From contig NZ_JAJAQH010000006.1 in the NCBI RefSeq assembly GCF_020523625.1, forward strand, positions 372,001-436,000: a stretch of 64,000 bases of DNA. Direction: 5' to 3'. A program made the position numbers and the translations under genes. The DNA comes from Methylovorus menthalis (GTDB taxonomy: Bacteria; Pseudomonadota; Gammaproteobacteria; Burkholderiales; Methylophilaceae). Positions 43,492 to 52,292 of the stretch are shown here, in pieces; positions within the stretch are counted from its first letter, which is position 1, and each line of letters opens with the position of its first letter. The notes under the pieces were generated by a model. The model saw only the letters and a program-made list of their open reading frames with translations, was not told the origin of the DNA and did no database searches.

Positions 43492-46400
43492 TTAACGGGT
43501 GGCTTTGTTGGTGCGTCGCTGCCAGCGGGTTTTCAGCCACTGCTCGGCATCATCCACAAACGTATACACGGCGGGAATCACGATCAGGCTCAGGATGGTG
43601 GATGTGATCAAACCGCCGATCACCGCAATTGCCATCGGCGAGCGGAAGCTGGGGTCGGCCCCCAGCCCCATGGCAATCGGCACCATGCCAGCGCCCATGG
43701 CCAAAGTGGTCATGATGATGGGGCGAGCCCGTTTGCGGCAGGCATCGATCAGGGCCTCCAGCCGTGATGGTGGATTCTGGCCATCCTGCCTGTGCCCGCG
43801 CGCCATGATGGCGTACTCCACCAGCAGGATGGAGTTCTTGCTCACAATGCCCATTAGCATCAAGAGCCCAATCAGCGATGGCATGGAAAAGCTTTTCCCC
43901 GTCAGCAGCAACAGCACAAAGGCGCCGCCTATGCTGAGCGGCAAGGCCATGAGGATGGTTAGCGGTTGCATGAAGTCGCGGAACAGCAGCACCAGCACAG
44001 CGTAAATGCACAGCACGCCTATGCCCATCGCCAGGCCAAAACTCTGGAACAGGTCATTCATGTTTTCGGCGTCGCTGGAGGGCACGATGTGCACACTGGG
44101 TGGCAGATTCTTGATGGCGGGCAATTGCATGGCCTCGGCATATACCGCGCCCAGCTCGCGCTGACCCAGCTCTACCTCGATCGACACATTACGCACGCGT
44201 TTAAAACGGTCAATCTGCGCCGGGCCGCTGCCCAGGTGAATGTCGGCTATATTGCCGATCCGCACCGGGCCATTGGTGCCGCTGACGGTCAGGCGTGAAA
44301 TCGCGTCCAGATCCGTGCGGAAGCTCTCGGGAAACTGGATGCGGATAGGCACCTGGCGGTCAGCGAGGTTGAGCTTGGGCAGATTGATGTCGTAATCACC
44401 TGCGGTGGCGATGCGTACCACATCGGCAATGTCGCGGGTGGTCACGCCCAGTGCCGCAGCTCGCGCCGTATCTGGTCTGATGATCACTTCCGGTTGCACC
44501 AGGCTGGCGTTGGAAAAGACATTGCCGATATTGCGCAGCGTGCGCAAGCCGCGCATGACCTCGGTCGTGGCTTCGGTCAATGCCAGCGGGTCGTCACTCT
44601 GCAGGTTCAACACCATCTTGACGCCAGTATCCAGCGAACCCACCTTGATGCGCATGCCAGGCAAAGCGCCCAGTGCATTGCGCAGCTCGCCTTCAATCTG
44701 CTGCTGGGTGATGCTGCGCTCGCTGCGGTGCACCATCACTACCGTCAGCACGGCTTTGCGGGTTTCCGTCGTGGAGCCCGCCGAAAAGCCCTGGCCCGAG
44801 GTGCCGCTACCGATGCTGCTGTATACATGGCGCACATTGGGGTTTTTGCTGATCAGTGTGCGCACCTCTTCCGCGGCCGTGGCGGTGTCCTGCAGGTGGG
44901 CCCCGGGTGCCAGTTCGATATTGACCAGGGTCATGCTACGGTCTGCTGGCGGCACAAAACCCTTGGGCAGCAGCGGAATCAGCATGAGCGAACCCACGAA
45001 AAACAGCATGGCCAGGCTGACCGTGATCAAACGATGGCGTACTGACCACGCCACCAGCGCCAGATAGCGGCGCGTGATCCAGCCATCGTGCTCGGCTTTT
45101 TCTGGCTTGGCCTTGAGAAAGTAAGCCGCCATCATCGGTGTAATCAGGCGGGCGACGGCCAGCGAGGCGAAAATGGCGAATACTGCTGTCCAGCCGAATT
45201 GCTTGAAAAACTTGCCCGCAATGCCCGACATGAAGGCGGTGGGTAAAAATACCGCGATCAGGGCAAAGGTGGTGGCAATCACCGCCATGCCAATCTCATC
45301 CGCTGCTTCCATGGCAGCTTCACGCGGAGATTTGCCCATGTTGAGGTGGCGCGCGATGTTTTCGATTTCCACAATCGCATCGTCCACAAGGATACCCACC
45401 ACCAGCGCCAGCGAGAGCAGGGTGACGGTATTGATGGTGTAGCCAAATAGGCTCATGCCGATAAAAGTCGGCAATACACTGAGCGGCAGGGCTACCGCGG
45501 CGATGAAGGTCGCGCGCATATCCCGCAGGAACAGCATCACCACCAGCACCGCCAGTACCGCGCCTTCATACAGCAGGTGCATGGAGCCATCGAAATTGTC
45601 CTGCACCGGGGTAACGTTTTCCCAGGCCGGGGTGATCTTGACGCCGGGGTGGCCGTCATTGAATTCCGCGACTGCCTTGTCGACACGGGCCTTGAGGCCA
45701 GTTTCGCTTTCGCCCTTGCTGCGCGTGATTTCAAAGCCGATGACCGTTTTGCCATCCATCAGCGCCATACGGCTGCGCTCGGCGATCGTGTCCTCTACAT
45801 CGGCCACCTGGCCCAACGTGACATAAGTGCCCGTCAGTGTTGGAAGTTGCAGGTCACGCAACTGGCTTGCTTCTTTCACCGTGCCCAGCGTGCGCACTTG
45901 CTGGCGGATGCCGCCGAGATCGGTGCGGCCGCCGGAGCTTTCCACCTGCATGCGGCGCAGTTCGGATGAGACGGTGGCAGCGCTTACTCCCAATGCCACC
46001 ATTTTTTCCGGATCAAGCGAAATGCGCACCTCGCGGTCCACACCGCCAACACGCTCAAACTTGCCGACGCCGGTGACCGAGAGCATTTTCTTGGCAACCT
46101 CATTGTCGATCAGCCAGCTTAGGTCTTTTTCGTCCATGTCGTTGGCGGTGACGCTGTAATTGACGATGGGCGAGCCCGAAGTGGTGATGCGCGAAACGAT
46201 AGGGTCTTTGGTGTCCGCGGGCAGCTCGGAGCGCACGCGCGAGACCGCCGAGCGCACGTCATTTTCGGCATCCGAGACGGATTTTTCCAGCTGGAATTGC
46301 ACGGAGATGGTCACCTGGCCATCGAGAATCTTGGTCGTGATGTGCTTGACCATATCCACTGAGGCGATGGAGTCTTCGATCTTGCGCGCGACATCATTCT

Positions 46401-46578
46401 CAAGCTGGCGCGGCGAGGCGCCTTCCAAGGTGGCGGTGACGCTGACCGCCGGTAACTCGATATCCGGGAAGTCCTGCACCTTGGAGGTTTTGAAGGCAAA
46501 CAGCCCGATGATGCTCAGCAGGCCAAATAGCAGGATGGCCGGGATCGGGTTGCGGATGGAATAGGCAGAGATATTCAT
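43492..46578 (-). CDS. RND efflux pump inner-membrane subunit
   Basis: A protein of 1028 residues, twelve helices and two large periplasmic loops. It starts with SAYSIRNPIPAILLFGLLSI and carries GASPRQLENDVARKIEDSIA, the proton-relay Asp pair in VGILVDDAIVEIENIARHL of helix 4, GFVPPADRSMTLVNIELAPG and the repeat-two VSKNSILLVEYAIMARG. The sequence resembles hydrophobe/amphiphile exporters of the MdtB or MexK type. Last gene of a TetR, NodT, MFP, RND operon, 10 bp after the MFP gene. Substrate unknown. Confidence 0.94.
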   Translation of the reverse strand: MNISAYSIRNPIPAILLFGLLSIIGLFAFKTSKVQDFPDIELPAVSVTATLEGASPRQLENDVARKIEDSIASVDMVKHITTKILDGQVTISVQFQLEKSVSDAENDVRSAVSRVRSELPADTKDPIVSRITTSGSPIVNYSVTANDMDEKDLSWLIDNEVAKKMLSVTGVGKFERVGGVDREVRISLDPEKMVALGVSAATVSSELRRMQVESSGGRTDLGGIRQQVRTLGTVKEASQLRDLQLPTLTGTYVTLGQVADVEDTIAERSRMALMDGKTVIGFEITRSKGESETGLKARVDKAVAEFNDGHPGVKITPAWENVTPVQDNFDGSMHLLYEGAVLAVLVVMLFLRDMRATFIAAVALPLSVLPTFIGMSLFGYTINTVTLLSLALVVGILVDDAIVEIENIARHLNMGKSPREAAMEAADEIGMAVIATTFALIAVFLPTAFMSGIAGKFFKQFGWTAVFAIFASLAVARLITPMMAAYFLKAKPEKAEHDGWITRRYLALVAWSVRHRLITVSLAMLFFVGSLMLIPLLPKGFVPPADRSMTLVNIELAPGAHLQDTATAAEEVRTLISKNPNVRHVYSSIGSGTSGQGFSAGSTTETRKAVLTVVMVHRSERSITQQQIEGELRNALGALPGMRIKVGSLDTGVKMVLNLQSDDPLALTEATTEVMRGLRTLRNIGNVFSNASLVQPEVIIRPDTARAAALGVTTRDIADVVRIATAGDYDINLPKLNLADRQVPIRIQFPESFRTDLDAISRLTVSGTNGPVRIGNIADIHLGSGPAQIDRFKRVRNVSIEVELGQRELGAVYAEAMQLPAIKNLPPSVHIVPSSDAENMNDLFQSFGLAMGIGVLCIYAVLVLLFRDFMQPLTILMALPLSIGGAFVLLLLTGKSFSMPSLIGLLMLMGIVSKNSILLVEYAIMARGHRQDGQNPPSRLEALIDACRKRARPIIMTTLAMGAGMVPIAMGLGADPSFRSPMAIAVIGGLITSTILSLIVIPAVYTFVDDAEQWLKTRWQRRTNKATR

Positions 46579-46588
46579 GGTGACCCCG

Positions 46589-47674
46589 TTATTGCGCTAC
46601 GCGCACGATGTCGCCATCGATCAGGAAACCCACGCCACTTTCCACGTAATGGGCCTTGGGATCTATGCCCTCGTGAATGATAATGCGGTCACCCACATGG
46701 CCGCCGCTGACTACCTTGCGGCGCTCGACATGCTGCTGGTCACTCACCGTAAACACATATTCATAGCCATCGCGATTCAGCACCGCGCTGGCGGGCAGGC
46801 TGAGCCCGCTCTGCTGGCCCACGGCAAAGCTGCCACGGGCAAACATGCCACTCTTTAGCGGGCTATCCAGCCCGTGGGGAATATCCACATACACCAGCGT
46901 GTTGCGCGTGTCTTGATTCATGGTCGGTGCTACCACGCGCACCTTGCCGGTGACCGTGCGCTGGCTGCCGGTGGGCATCAGCTCCACGGACTGGCCAGGC
47001 TTGATGCTGGCGAGTTCGGTGGCGCCGACTTCTCCACGCCACTCCAGCCGGTCCTGCATTACCAGGCGAAACAGCTCTTCACCGGCATTCACCACACTGC
47101 CTACGGTGGCCGTACGGCTACTGATGGTGCCGAAATCGGGCGCCACAATGCGGGTATGGCGCAAGCGCAAGCGCTGGCTTTCCAGCGCGGCCACGGCGGA
47201 CTCATAGCGTGCCCTGGCGGTTCGCTCGGTAGTGAGGTATTGCACGACTTGCTGCTCGCTCAAGGCACCTTTCGCCAGGCCTTTTACCCGGTTGGCATCC
47301 AGCTCGGCCTGGCGCAGATTGGCTTCGGCCTCCAGCGCATCGGCCTCTTTCTGCATGAGATCAGCTTTCACCGTTTCGTCGTCAAACTCGGCCAGCAGCT
47401 GGCCTTTGCTTACCTTGGCGCCCACATTCACGTACACCGCTTTCAGGCGCAATCCGCTGACTTCATTGCCGATTACGGCTTCCTGCCAGGCAAGAATATT
47501 GCCGTTAGCGGTGACATTGGTCGTGGTGGTGGCTTCTTGCGGGCTTACCAGCCGTACGGTCAGCGCTGGTTTGGTTTCGGCCGCATCCTTGTCGGATTTG
47601 CCGGGATGGCAGGCTGTCAGCAACGCCGTGGTTAGCAGTGCGGTAAAAGAAAGAATCAGGAGACGGTTTTTCAT
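46589..47674 (-). CDS. RND membrane fusion protein (periplasmic adaptor)
   Basis: A protein of 361 residues with a lipoprotein signal (LLILSFTALLTTALLTAC). The lipoyl domain follows (NILAWQEAVIGNEVSGLRLK, VNVGAKVSKGQLLAEFDDE), then an alpha-hairpin and a beta-barrel (RTATVGSVVNAGEELFRLVM). It links the RND pump with the NodT-type channel. The start at 47674 is 1 bp after the NodT stop codon; an upstream frame to 47746 lies within the NodT gene. Confidence 0.92.
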   Translation of the reverse strand: MKNRLLILSFTALLTTALLTACHPGKSDKDAAETKPALTVRLVSPQEATTTTNVTANGNILAWQEAVIGNEVSGLRLKAVYVNVGAKVSKGQLLAEFDDETVKADLMQKEADALEAEANLRQAELDANRVKGLAKGALSEQQVVQYLTTERTARARYESAVAALESQRLRLRHTRIVAPDFGTISSRTATVGSVVNAGEELFRLVMQDRLEWRGEVGATELASIKPGQSVELMPTGSQRTVTGKVRVVAPTMNQDTRNTLVYVDIPHGLDSPLKSGMFARGSFAVGQQSGLSLPASAVLNRDGYEYVFTVSDQQHVERRKVVSGGHVGDRIIIHEGIDPKAHYVESGVGFLIDGDIVRVAQ

Positions 47675-47675
47675 G

Positions 47676-49121
47676 TTATTTCTCGTTGGAAGAGGAGGCG
47701 TCGGCAGCAGCAAGAGGCGTGTTGGGACCTTGCCAGCCGCCACCAATGGCGATGTAAAGTTCGATCAGAGTTGTGATGCGATTCTGGTTCAGCTGCGTCA
47801 GGGCGTAGTCGGCCTCCAGCGCATTGCGACGCGTCGTTTCCAGGTCTATCGCATTGTCAAAACCGGCCGCATAGCGCTGGCTGATGGCATCCAGTGCCAG
47901 CGCATAATTGTTGGCGGCCTGCTGCAGGCTGGGCTGGCGTGCGTTGTAACTTTGCAGCGTCAGCAGTTTCTGCTCGACTTCCTTGATCGCATTGCGTGCC
48001 TTGCTGCGGTAGTTGCTGTCCGCTGCACGCAGGCTTTCCCATGCGGCGGCGACATTGGCCTTGCGCTGCCCCATGTCAAACAAGGGCAGGTCTATCGTCG
48101 GGCCTATGGACCAGGTGACGGCATTGCTGGCTTTGCCTGAGTTGATAAAGCGTACCGGCGTGATATTGCCGCTCAGCGTGATCTTGGGATAGCGATTGGC
48201 TTCCTTGACGCCGACATCCGCGCTGGCGGCGGCCAGGTCGCGCTCCGCGGCCAGCAGGTCAGGGCGTTGTTCCAGCAGGACGGCCGGTACCGAGGGCACG
48301 TCAAACACGCCCGGTTGCAGCACAGTAAAATCGCGCGGCGCCAGACGCTCGCGCAACTGTGGCTCGGCGATGCCGGTGAGTGCCACCATGGCCTTGATCT
48401 GCAATTCGCATTGCATGGTCTGGTCATTGAGGTCGCTTTCGGCCTGTGCTTGCGTGGCCTGAGCCAGGGCGCTATCCGAGTCGGACTTGAACCCGTGGGC
48501 GGCTGCAGACGCGGTCAGCTCGGCGCTGCGGGTTTTTGATTCCAGATAGCGCTCATACAGCCGTACCTTTTGCTGGCAAAAGCGGTAGTCGTTATACGCC
48601 TTGGCGCTCTCCGCGGCGACTGAAAGTCGCGCATCCTGCAGCAGGTTGCGCTTGGCATCGTAATCGGCCAGTGAGGATTCGCGTTCGCGCCGCAGTCCGC
48701 CAAAGAGGTCGATCTCCCACGAGGTATCAAAGCTGATCTGCTGCTGGGTGAGCAGGGTGGGATCGCCGCCGAAAGAGAAGGCCTTGCGGGTGATCGATGG
48801 CGTGGCGCTCAGGCCATCAAAGCCCATGGCGCGCGCGGCCACCAGGTTGGCACGGGCCGAGGCGATATTCTTGTAGGCATCGGCCACCGTGGCGCTGTTG
48901 CGCTCGGCGGCGGTGATGATCTCCAGCAATACATCGTCGTTGAACTGGCGCCACCAGTCTTCTGATTGGGCGTTCATGGAGGGAGTCTGTACTTGCCATG
49001 CTTCCGCCGTTACGGCTTTGGGTTTCTGGTAATCCGGGCCAACCATGGGCCAGCCCTGGCAGCCTGCCAGCAAGCTCGCGAGGAAGGCGGACAGGAAAAT
49101 CTTGCGTGGGGTCGCGCTCAT
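47676..49121 (-). CDS. NodT/OprM-family outer-membrane efflux lipoprotein
   Basis: A protein of 481 residues with a lipobox signal (FLSAFLASLLAGCQGWPMVG) and VGPDYQKPK, the standard start of the NodT group. Two OEP repeats follow: WWRQFNDDVLLEIITAAERN and LLEQRPDLLAAERDLAAASA with VGVKEANRYPKITLSGNI. It forms the trimeric exit duct. ATGA overlap with the TetR gene upstream and a 1-bp gap to the MFP gene show one operon. Confidence 0.92.
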   Translation of the reverse strand: MSATPRKIFLSAFLASLLAGCQGWPMVGPDYQKPKAVTAEAWQVQTPSMNAQSEDWWRQFNDDVLLEIITAAERNSATVADAYKNIASARANLVAARAMGFDGLSATPSITRKAFSFGGDPTLLTQQQISFDTSWEIDLFGGLRRERESSLADYDAKRNLLQDARLSVAAESAKAYNDYRFCQQKVRLYERYLESKTRSAELTASAAAHGFKSDSDSALAQATQAQAESDLNDQTMQCELQIKAMVALTGIAEPQLRERLAPRDFTVLQPGVFDVPSVPAVLLEQRPDLLAAERDLAAASADVGVKEANRYPKITLSGNITPVRFINSGKASNAVTWSIGPTIDLPLFDMGQRKANVAAAWESLRAADSNYRSKARNAIKEVEQKLLTLQSYNARQPSLQQAANNYALALDAISQRYAAGFDNAIDLETTRRNALEADYALTQLNQNRITTLIELYIAIGGGWQGPNTPLAAADASSSNEK

Positions 49122-49795
49122 GCCGTTTGCTCCCCGGCGCCAGCGCGGCGGGCCTTTTCGGCCATCACCATGGCGAGTGCATAGCGGCCGTAGCGTTCGG
49201 CCATGCGGTCCAGCGCCGCATGGTTTTCCACCAGTTGTGGCGACATATGGCGAATGACCTTCTGCCCGATATACATATGCACCGCCATCCCAAAACAGGC
49301 CAGCACCAGGCTGCGAATCTCGTCATCCGGCTCTTTTACGTCCAGATGCTGGCAGAGCAGCTTAGCCATGGCGAGATGATGTGGCTTTACTTCGCATTCT
49401 ATTTCCTGTTCCCACACGCCGGTCGGCTCCAGCATCTCGCGATGGCGGAGTTTCACCACATCGTGCACCACATCGCCCATTTTCAGGGGCTGGAAGAACT
49501 CCACAAAGAACTGCTGCAAAGCGCTAGCCAAGGACAGGCCGGGGGCAGAAAAGGCAAATTCGCCGGGACGCGCAATGAGATCCGGCATGGAAAACACCGT
49601 GCGATACAAGCCCGCTTTATCGGTGAAGTAATAGCTGATGGCGGAGACATTGACTTGGGCGGCTTGGGCAATCTGCCGCACGCTGGTCTTGGCATAGCCT
49701 TTTTCAGCGAACAGTTTGAGCGCGCAGAGCAGGATCTTTTGCCGTGCTTCGGCACCGTCGGTGCGGCTGGCAATCTGCGAGTTGGTGGGGGACAT
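49118..49795 (-). CDS. TetR-family regulator of the efflux operon (CecR-like)
   Basis: A protein of 225 residues. The HTH (about 18-65) reads KILLCALKLFAEKGYAKTSV, RQIAQAAQVNVSAISYYFTD, KAGLYRTVF. The C-terminal domain resembles the DUF1956/CecR group (KLRHREMLEPTGVWEQEIEC; MAVHMYIGQKVIRHMSP). It is the first gene of the efflux operon, overlapping NodT by 4 bp, and likely represses its own operon through the palindrome at 49836-49853. Confidence 0.9.
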   Translation of the reverse strand: MSPTNSQIASRTDGAEARQKILLCALKLFAEKGYAKTSVRQIAQAAQVNVSAISYYFTDKAGLYRTVFSMPDLIARPGEFAFSAPGLSLASALQQFFVEFFQPLKMGDVVHDVVKLRHREMLEPTGVWEQEIECEVKPHHLAMAKLLCQHLDVKEPDDEIRSLVLACFGMAVHMYIGQKVIRHMSPQLVENHAALDRMAERYGRYALAMVMAEKARRAGAGEQTA

Positions 49796-49835
49796 GGGCG
49801 AGGACGGCCAGAATTAAGTGGAGCTGGCATCATAC

Positions 49836-49853
49836 ATCAAACAAACGTTTGAT
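49836..49853. promoter_or_regulatory. Operator of the efflux operon
   Basis: ATCAAAC-AAAC-GTTTGAT, a perfect 7-4-7 palindrome 40 bp upstream of the TetR start codon. TetR-type spacing and position. Confidence 0.72.
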
Positions 49854-49912
49854 CAATAATGCTTACAAAGATTTAACTTTCGCCTTGTGCAAGCGCACAT
49901 CCGGCATCGGCG

Positions 49913-49948
49913 AAAAAAAACGCCTGGTCGGGATATCCCGCCAAGCGT
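49913..49948 (-). terminator. Terminator of the SfnB-like gene
   Basis: On the minus strand ACGCTTGGCGGGATATCCCGACCAGGCGT forms a stem (first part ACGCTTGGCGGG) with two mismatches, followed by eight T. It lies 36 bp after the stop codon at 49984. Confidence 0.82.
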
Positions 49949-49983
49949 CTTATCAGCCAAGGTTGTCAGGCTTTATTGCGATG

Positions 49984-51219
49984 TTAGATCCATGGGTGGC
50001 GCGGTGGGTTGACCTTGTTCAGCACATAGTTGCCCACGGCGTAATACTTCCAGCGCACCGGGTCGTGCAGGGTGTGGGTGCGGGCATTGCGCCAATGGCG
50101 ATCCAGGTTATATTCGCCCAGCGTAGAACGCGTGCCTGCCAGCTCAAACAGTTTGCTGCCCGCGAGCAACGCGGTTTCGGTGCTCAGCACCTTGGCTTCG
50201 GCCACGGCAATCGAGGCAGCGGCCACGGTTTCTTCGTTAGGGTTCTTTTGCGCGGCATCAATAAACTCGCCTGCACGCTTCAGCAACGCATCGGTGGCAT
50301 GCACGCGAATCTGGATATCGCCGATGTCCTTGAGTGTGAGTGGGTCTTCGTAGCCATGCTCGAGGTCGGTATCTATCCATGGGCGGGTGTGGTTGCGCAC
50401 AAAATGCAGCGTGTCGCGCAAGGCGGCGCGGGCAATGCCGGTATCAACCCCGGCCTGGATGATTTGCGCGATCGGGCCCATGGGGGTAGGGCGATCAAAC
50501 GCCAGATGGTGCGGCAAGACGTATTCGCTGGGCACGAAAATATTCTCCAGCACAGTGGTGCCGCTGGCGGTGGTGCGCTGGCCAAAGCTGGACCAGTCGT
50601 CAATGATGGTCAGGCCCTTGCTGCCTTTTTGCACGAAGGCGACCACGGTGTTGTCGTTTTCATCCTTGGCGACGACCGGCACCCAGTCGGCCAGCAGTGC
50701 GCCAGAGGAGTAGAACTTCTTGCCGGAGAGCAGGTAACCGCCTTCGGTCGGGGCCAGCCGCGTTTTCACATCATTCACTGTGCGGGTGCCGATCTCAGAG
50801 AAAGCATTGCCGAAGCGCACGCCCTGCAATACCAGATCAAAGAAAAACTTCTTTTGCCACTCGGTCCCATCCAGGCGCAGGCCTTCCACCATATAAAGAT
50901 GGTTCTGCGGAATCTGGCCAATGCTGGGGTCGGCTTCCGCCACGATGGCAATCACCTCCGCCAGCGTGCTGTTGGAGACAAATGCGCCGCCGTATTCCTT
51001 GGGCACGGTAATGCCCCACAGGCCGCTTTGCGAAAAGTAATCCAGCTCTGCGCGTGGCAGGCGGCGCTCGGCGTCACGCACGGCGGCTTCCTTGGCAATG
51101 TGGGCGGCGACCTGGTGAGCGACGGCAATTGCTTCCTCGTCAGATTTAATAATATGGGCAAGCGGGCGCGACGCTATCGCGGCGTCTGTTTCCTTGTGCA
51201 ATATCGATGCTGTGGTCAT
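49984..51219 (-). CDS. sfnB: SfnB-family sulfur acquisition oxidoreductase
   Basis: A protein of 411 residues with acyl-CoA dehydrogenase/DszC fold. HIIKSDEEAIAVAHQVAAHI is the typical SfnB start; then GLWGITVPKEYGGAFVSN, GNAFSEIGTRTV, LSGKKFYSSGALLADWVPV, DDWSSFGQRTTASGTTV and the C-terminal [20 protein letters not shown]. The start at 51219 has AGGAG 7 bp upstream. It is divergent from msuE-sfnG and has its own strong sigma-54 promoter. SfnB proteins are required for dimethylsulfone use as a sulfur source in Pseudomonas; the reaction is not settled. Confidence 0.9.
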   Translation of the reverse strand: MTTASILHKETDAAIASRPLAHIIKSDEEAIAVAHQVAAHIAKEAAVRDAERRLPRAELDYFSQSGLWGITVPKEYGGAFVSNSTLAEVIAIVAEADPSIGQIPQNHLYMVEGLRLDGTEWQKKFFFDLVLQGVRFGNAFSEIGTRTVNDVKTRLAPTEGGYLLSGKKFYSSGALLADWVPVVAKDENDNTVVAFVQKGSKGLTIIDDWSSFGQRTTASGTTVLENIFVPSEYVLPHHLAFDRPTPMGPIAQIIQAGVDTGIARAALRDTLHFVRNHTRPWIDTDLEHGYEDPLTLKDIGDIQIRVHATDALLKRAGEFIDAAQKNPNEETVAAASIAVAEAKVLSTETALLAGSKLFELAGTRSTLGEYNLDRHWRNARTHTLHDPVRWKYYAVGNYVLNKVNPPRHPWI

Positions 51220-51286
51220 ACAAACTCCTGATCATGAATAAACATAAGATAAATAATGTGGCAGCGAGGCCATCTACAAATGGAAT

Positions 51287-51302
51287 TGCACATAGCGTGC
51301 CA
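51287..51302 (-). promoter_or_regulatory. Sigma-54 promoter of sfnB
   Basis: On the minus strand TGGCACGCTATGTGCA has a perfect TGGCACG -24 element and GC at the correct N10 spacing. It is 68 bp upstream of the sfnB start codon. Confidence 0.82.
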
Positions 51303-51384
51303 GCATTTATACATATGATTATTAATGGATATTTTTGTATGGTCGGATATAGGGCGCGGCTGTAGCAGCAGGCTGCTGCCCATG

Positions 51385-51400
51385 TGCTGCTAGATCAGCA
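51385..51400. promoter_or_regulatory. SfnR-type enhancer site, copy 3
   Basis: TGCTG-CTAGAT-CAGCA, centred 92 bp upstream of the -24 GG of the sfnB promoter. A further CAGCA/TGCTG-rich palindrome adjoins at about 51364-51379. Confidence 0.65.
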
Positions 51401-51490
51401 GGTTTCCTCCCTTGAGCGACCTTGATTCGCCAAATCTCGCCCGAAAACGCCAGAAAAGCCCCGGGTTTTGATCAGATTTCAGCAAAAACC

Positions 51491-51506
51491 TGCTGATTGA
51501 GCAGCA
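51491..51506. promoter_or_regulatory. SfnR-type enhancer site, copy 4
   Basis: TGCTG-ATTGAG-CAGCA, the same 16 bp as copy 2, centred 96 bp upstream of the -24 GG of the promoter at 51593. Confidence 0.68.
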
Positions 51507-51592
51507 GCCGGTCAGCATGCTGGCGGCATATGCAACAGGTCCGGCGGCGGTGTATTTTTGTTAAGCGTATGAATTTTATGGATAAAGTCAGG

Positions 51593-51608
51593 TGGCACGG
51601 TTGCTGCT
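51593..51608 (+). promoter_or_regulatory. Sigma-54 promoter of the msuE-sfnG-transporter unit
   Basis: TGGCACGGTTGCTGCT has a perfect TGGCACG -24 element, GG-N10-GC spacing and a CTGCT -12 box. Transcription would start near 51619, 48 bp before the FMN reductase start. Confidence 0.8.
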
Positions 51609-51666
51609 ATTAGCTAGGGGAGTGTGGCTCTTTGTTGGAGCCGCGAACCTGACAATAGGAGTCACC

Positions 51667-52263
51667 ATGAGCAAGAAACTGAAAGTCACGGCGGTAGCAG
51701 GCAGTACCAGTCGTCCATCCCGCACCCTGACACTGGTAGAAGAAATCGTCGCGCGCCTTGGGCAGCATTTGCCTATCGAACTTAACCTGATTGAGCTGGG
51801 CGAGCTGGGACCTGACCTCGGCGCATCGCTGAGCTATGACAGCATTAAGCCGGCTGTGCGCAAAGCCATTGATGATATTGAAAGCGCTGACTTCCTGATT
51901 TTTGCCACCCCGGTTTACCGTGGTTCATACACCGGTCTGCTCAAGCATCTGTTTGACCTGGTGCACTACGAAGCCCTGATTGATGTGCCCGTGCTGCTGG
52001 CCGCCACTGGCGGCAGTCTGCGGCATTCGCTGGTGATCGAGCATCAGCTGCGTCCGCTGTTCAGCTTCTTCCAGTCGGTCACGCTGCCTGTCGGCGTGTA
52101 TGCCACCGAAAACGAGTTCACGAACTACAAGATCAGCAATGAAGCGCTGGATCAGCGCATCGACCTTGCCATTGAGCGCGCGCTGCCTTTTTTGAAGCAC
52201 CGCGAGCTGGCGACGCCTGAAGCAGCTGAAGCCACCGCCAAGCTGGTCGCTAGCGCTTCCTGA
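51667..52263 (+). CDS. msuE: NAD(P)H-dependent FMN reductase (MsuE/SfnF)
   Basis: A flavodoxin-fold FMN reductase of 198 residues: AVAGSTSRPSRTLTLVEEIV (phosphate loop), FLIFATPVYRGSYTGLLKHL, LLAATGGSLRHSLVIEHQLR and FTNYKISNEALDQRIDLAIE. AGGAG lies 5 bp before ATG 51667. By position next to sfnG it corresponds to SfnF of Pseudomonas sfnFG, and by sequence it fits the MsuE type. It passes FMNH2 to SfnG and probably to the other oxygenases here. Confidence 0.9.
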   Translation: MSKKLKVTAVAGSTSRPSRTLTLVEEIVARLGQHLPIELNLIELGELGPDLGASLSYDSIKPAVRKAIDDIESADFLIFATPVYRGSYTGLLKHLFDLVHYEALIDVPVLLAATGGSLRHSLVIEHQLRPLFSFFQSVTLPVGVYATENEFTNYKISNEALDQRIDLAIERALPFLKHRELATPEAAEATAKLVASAS

Positions 52264-52292
52264 TTGTCCTGATACCAATGGGGCTGAATGTC

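Noticed and set aside
43492-49795. RND operon as part of the organosulfur regulon
   Set aside because: It lies between the two sulfur units but has its own TetR and operator, no sigma-54 promoter was seen before it, and it is transcribed as a separate unit.
49744-51231. 495-codon open frame antisense to sfnB
   Set aside because: It is the complement of a clear SfnB-family gene in GC-rich DNA; its translation has no family features.
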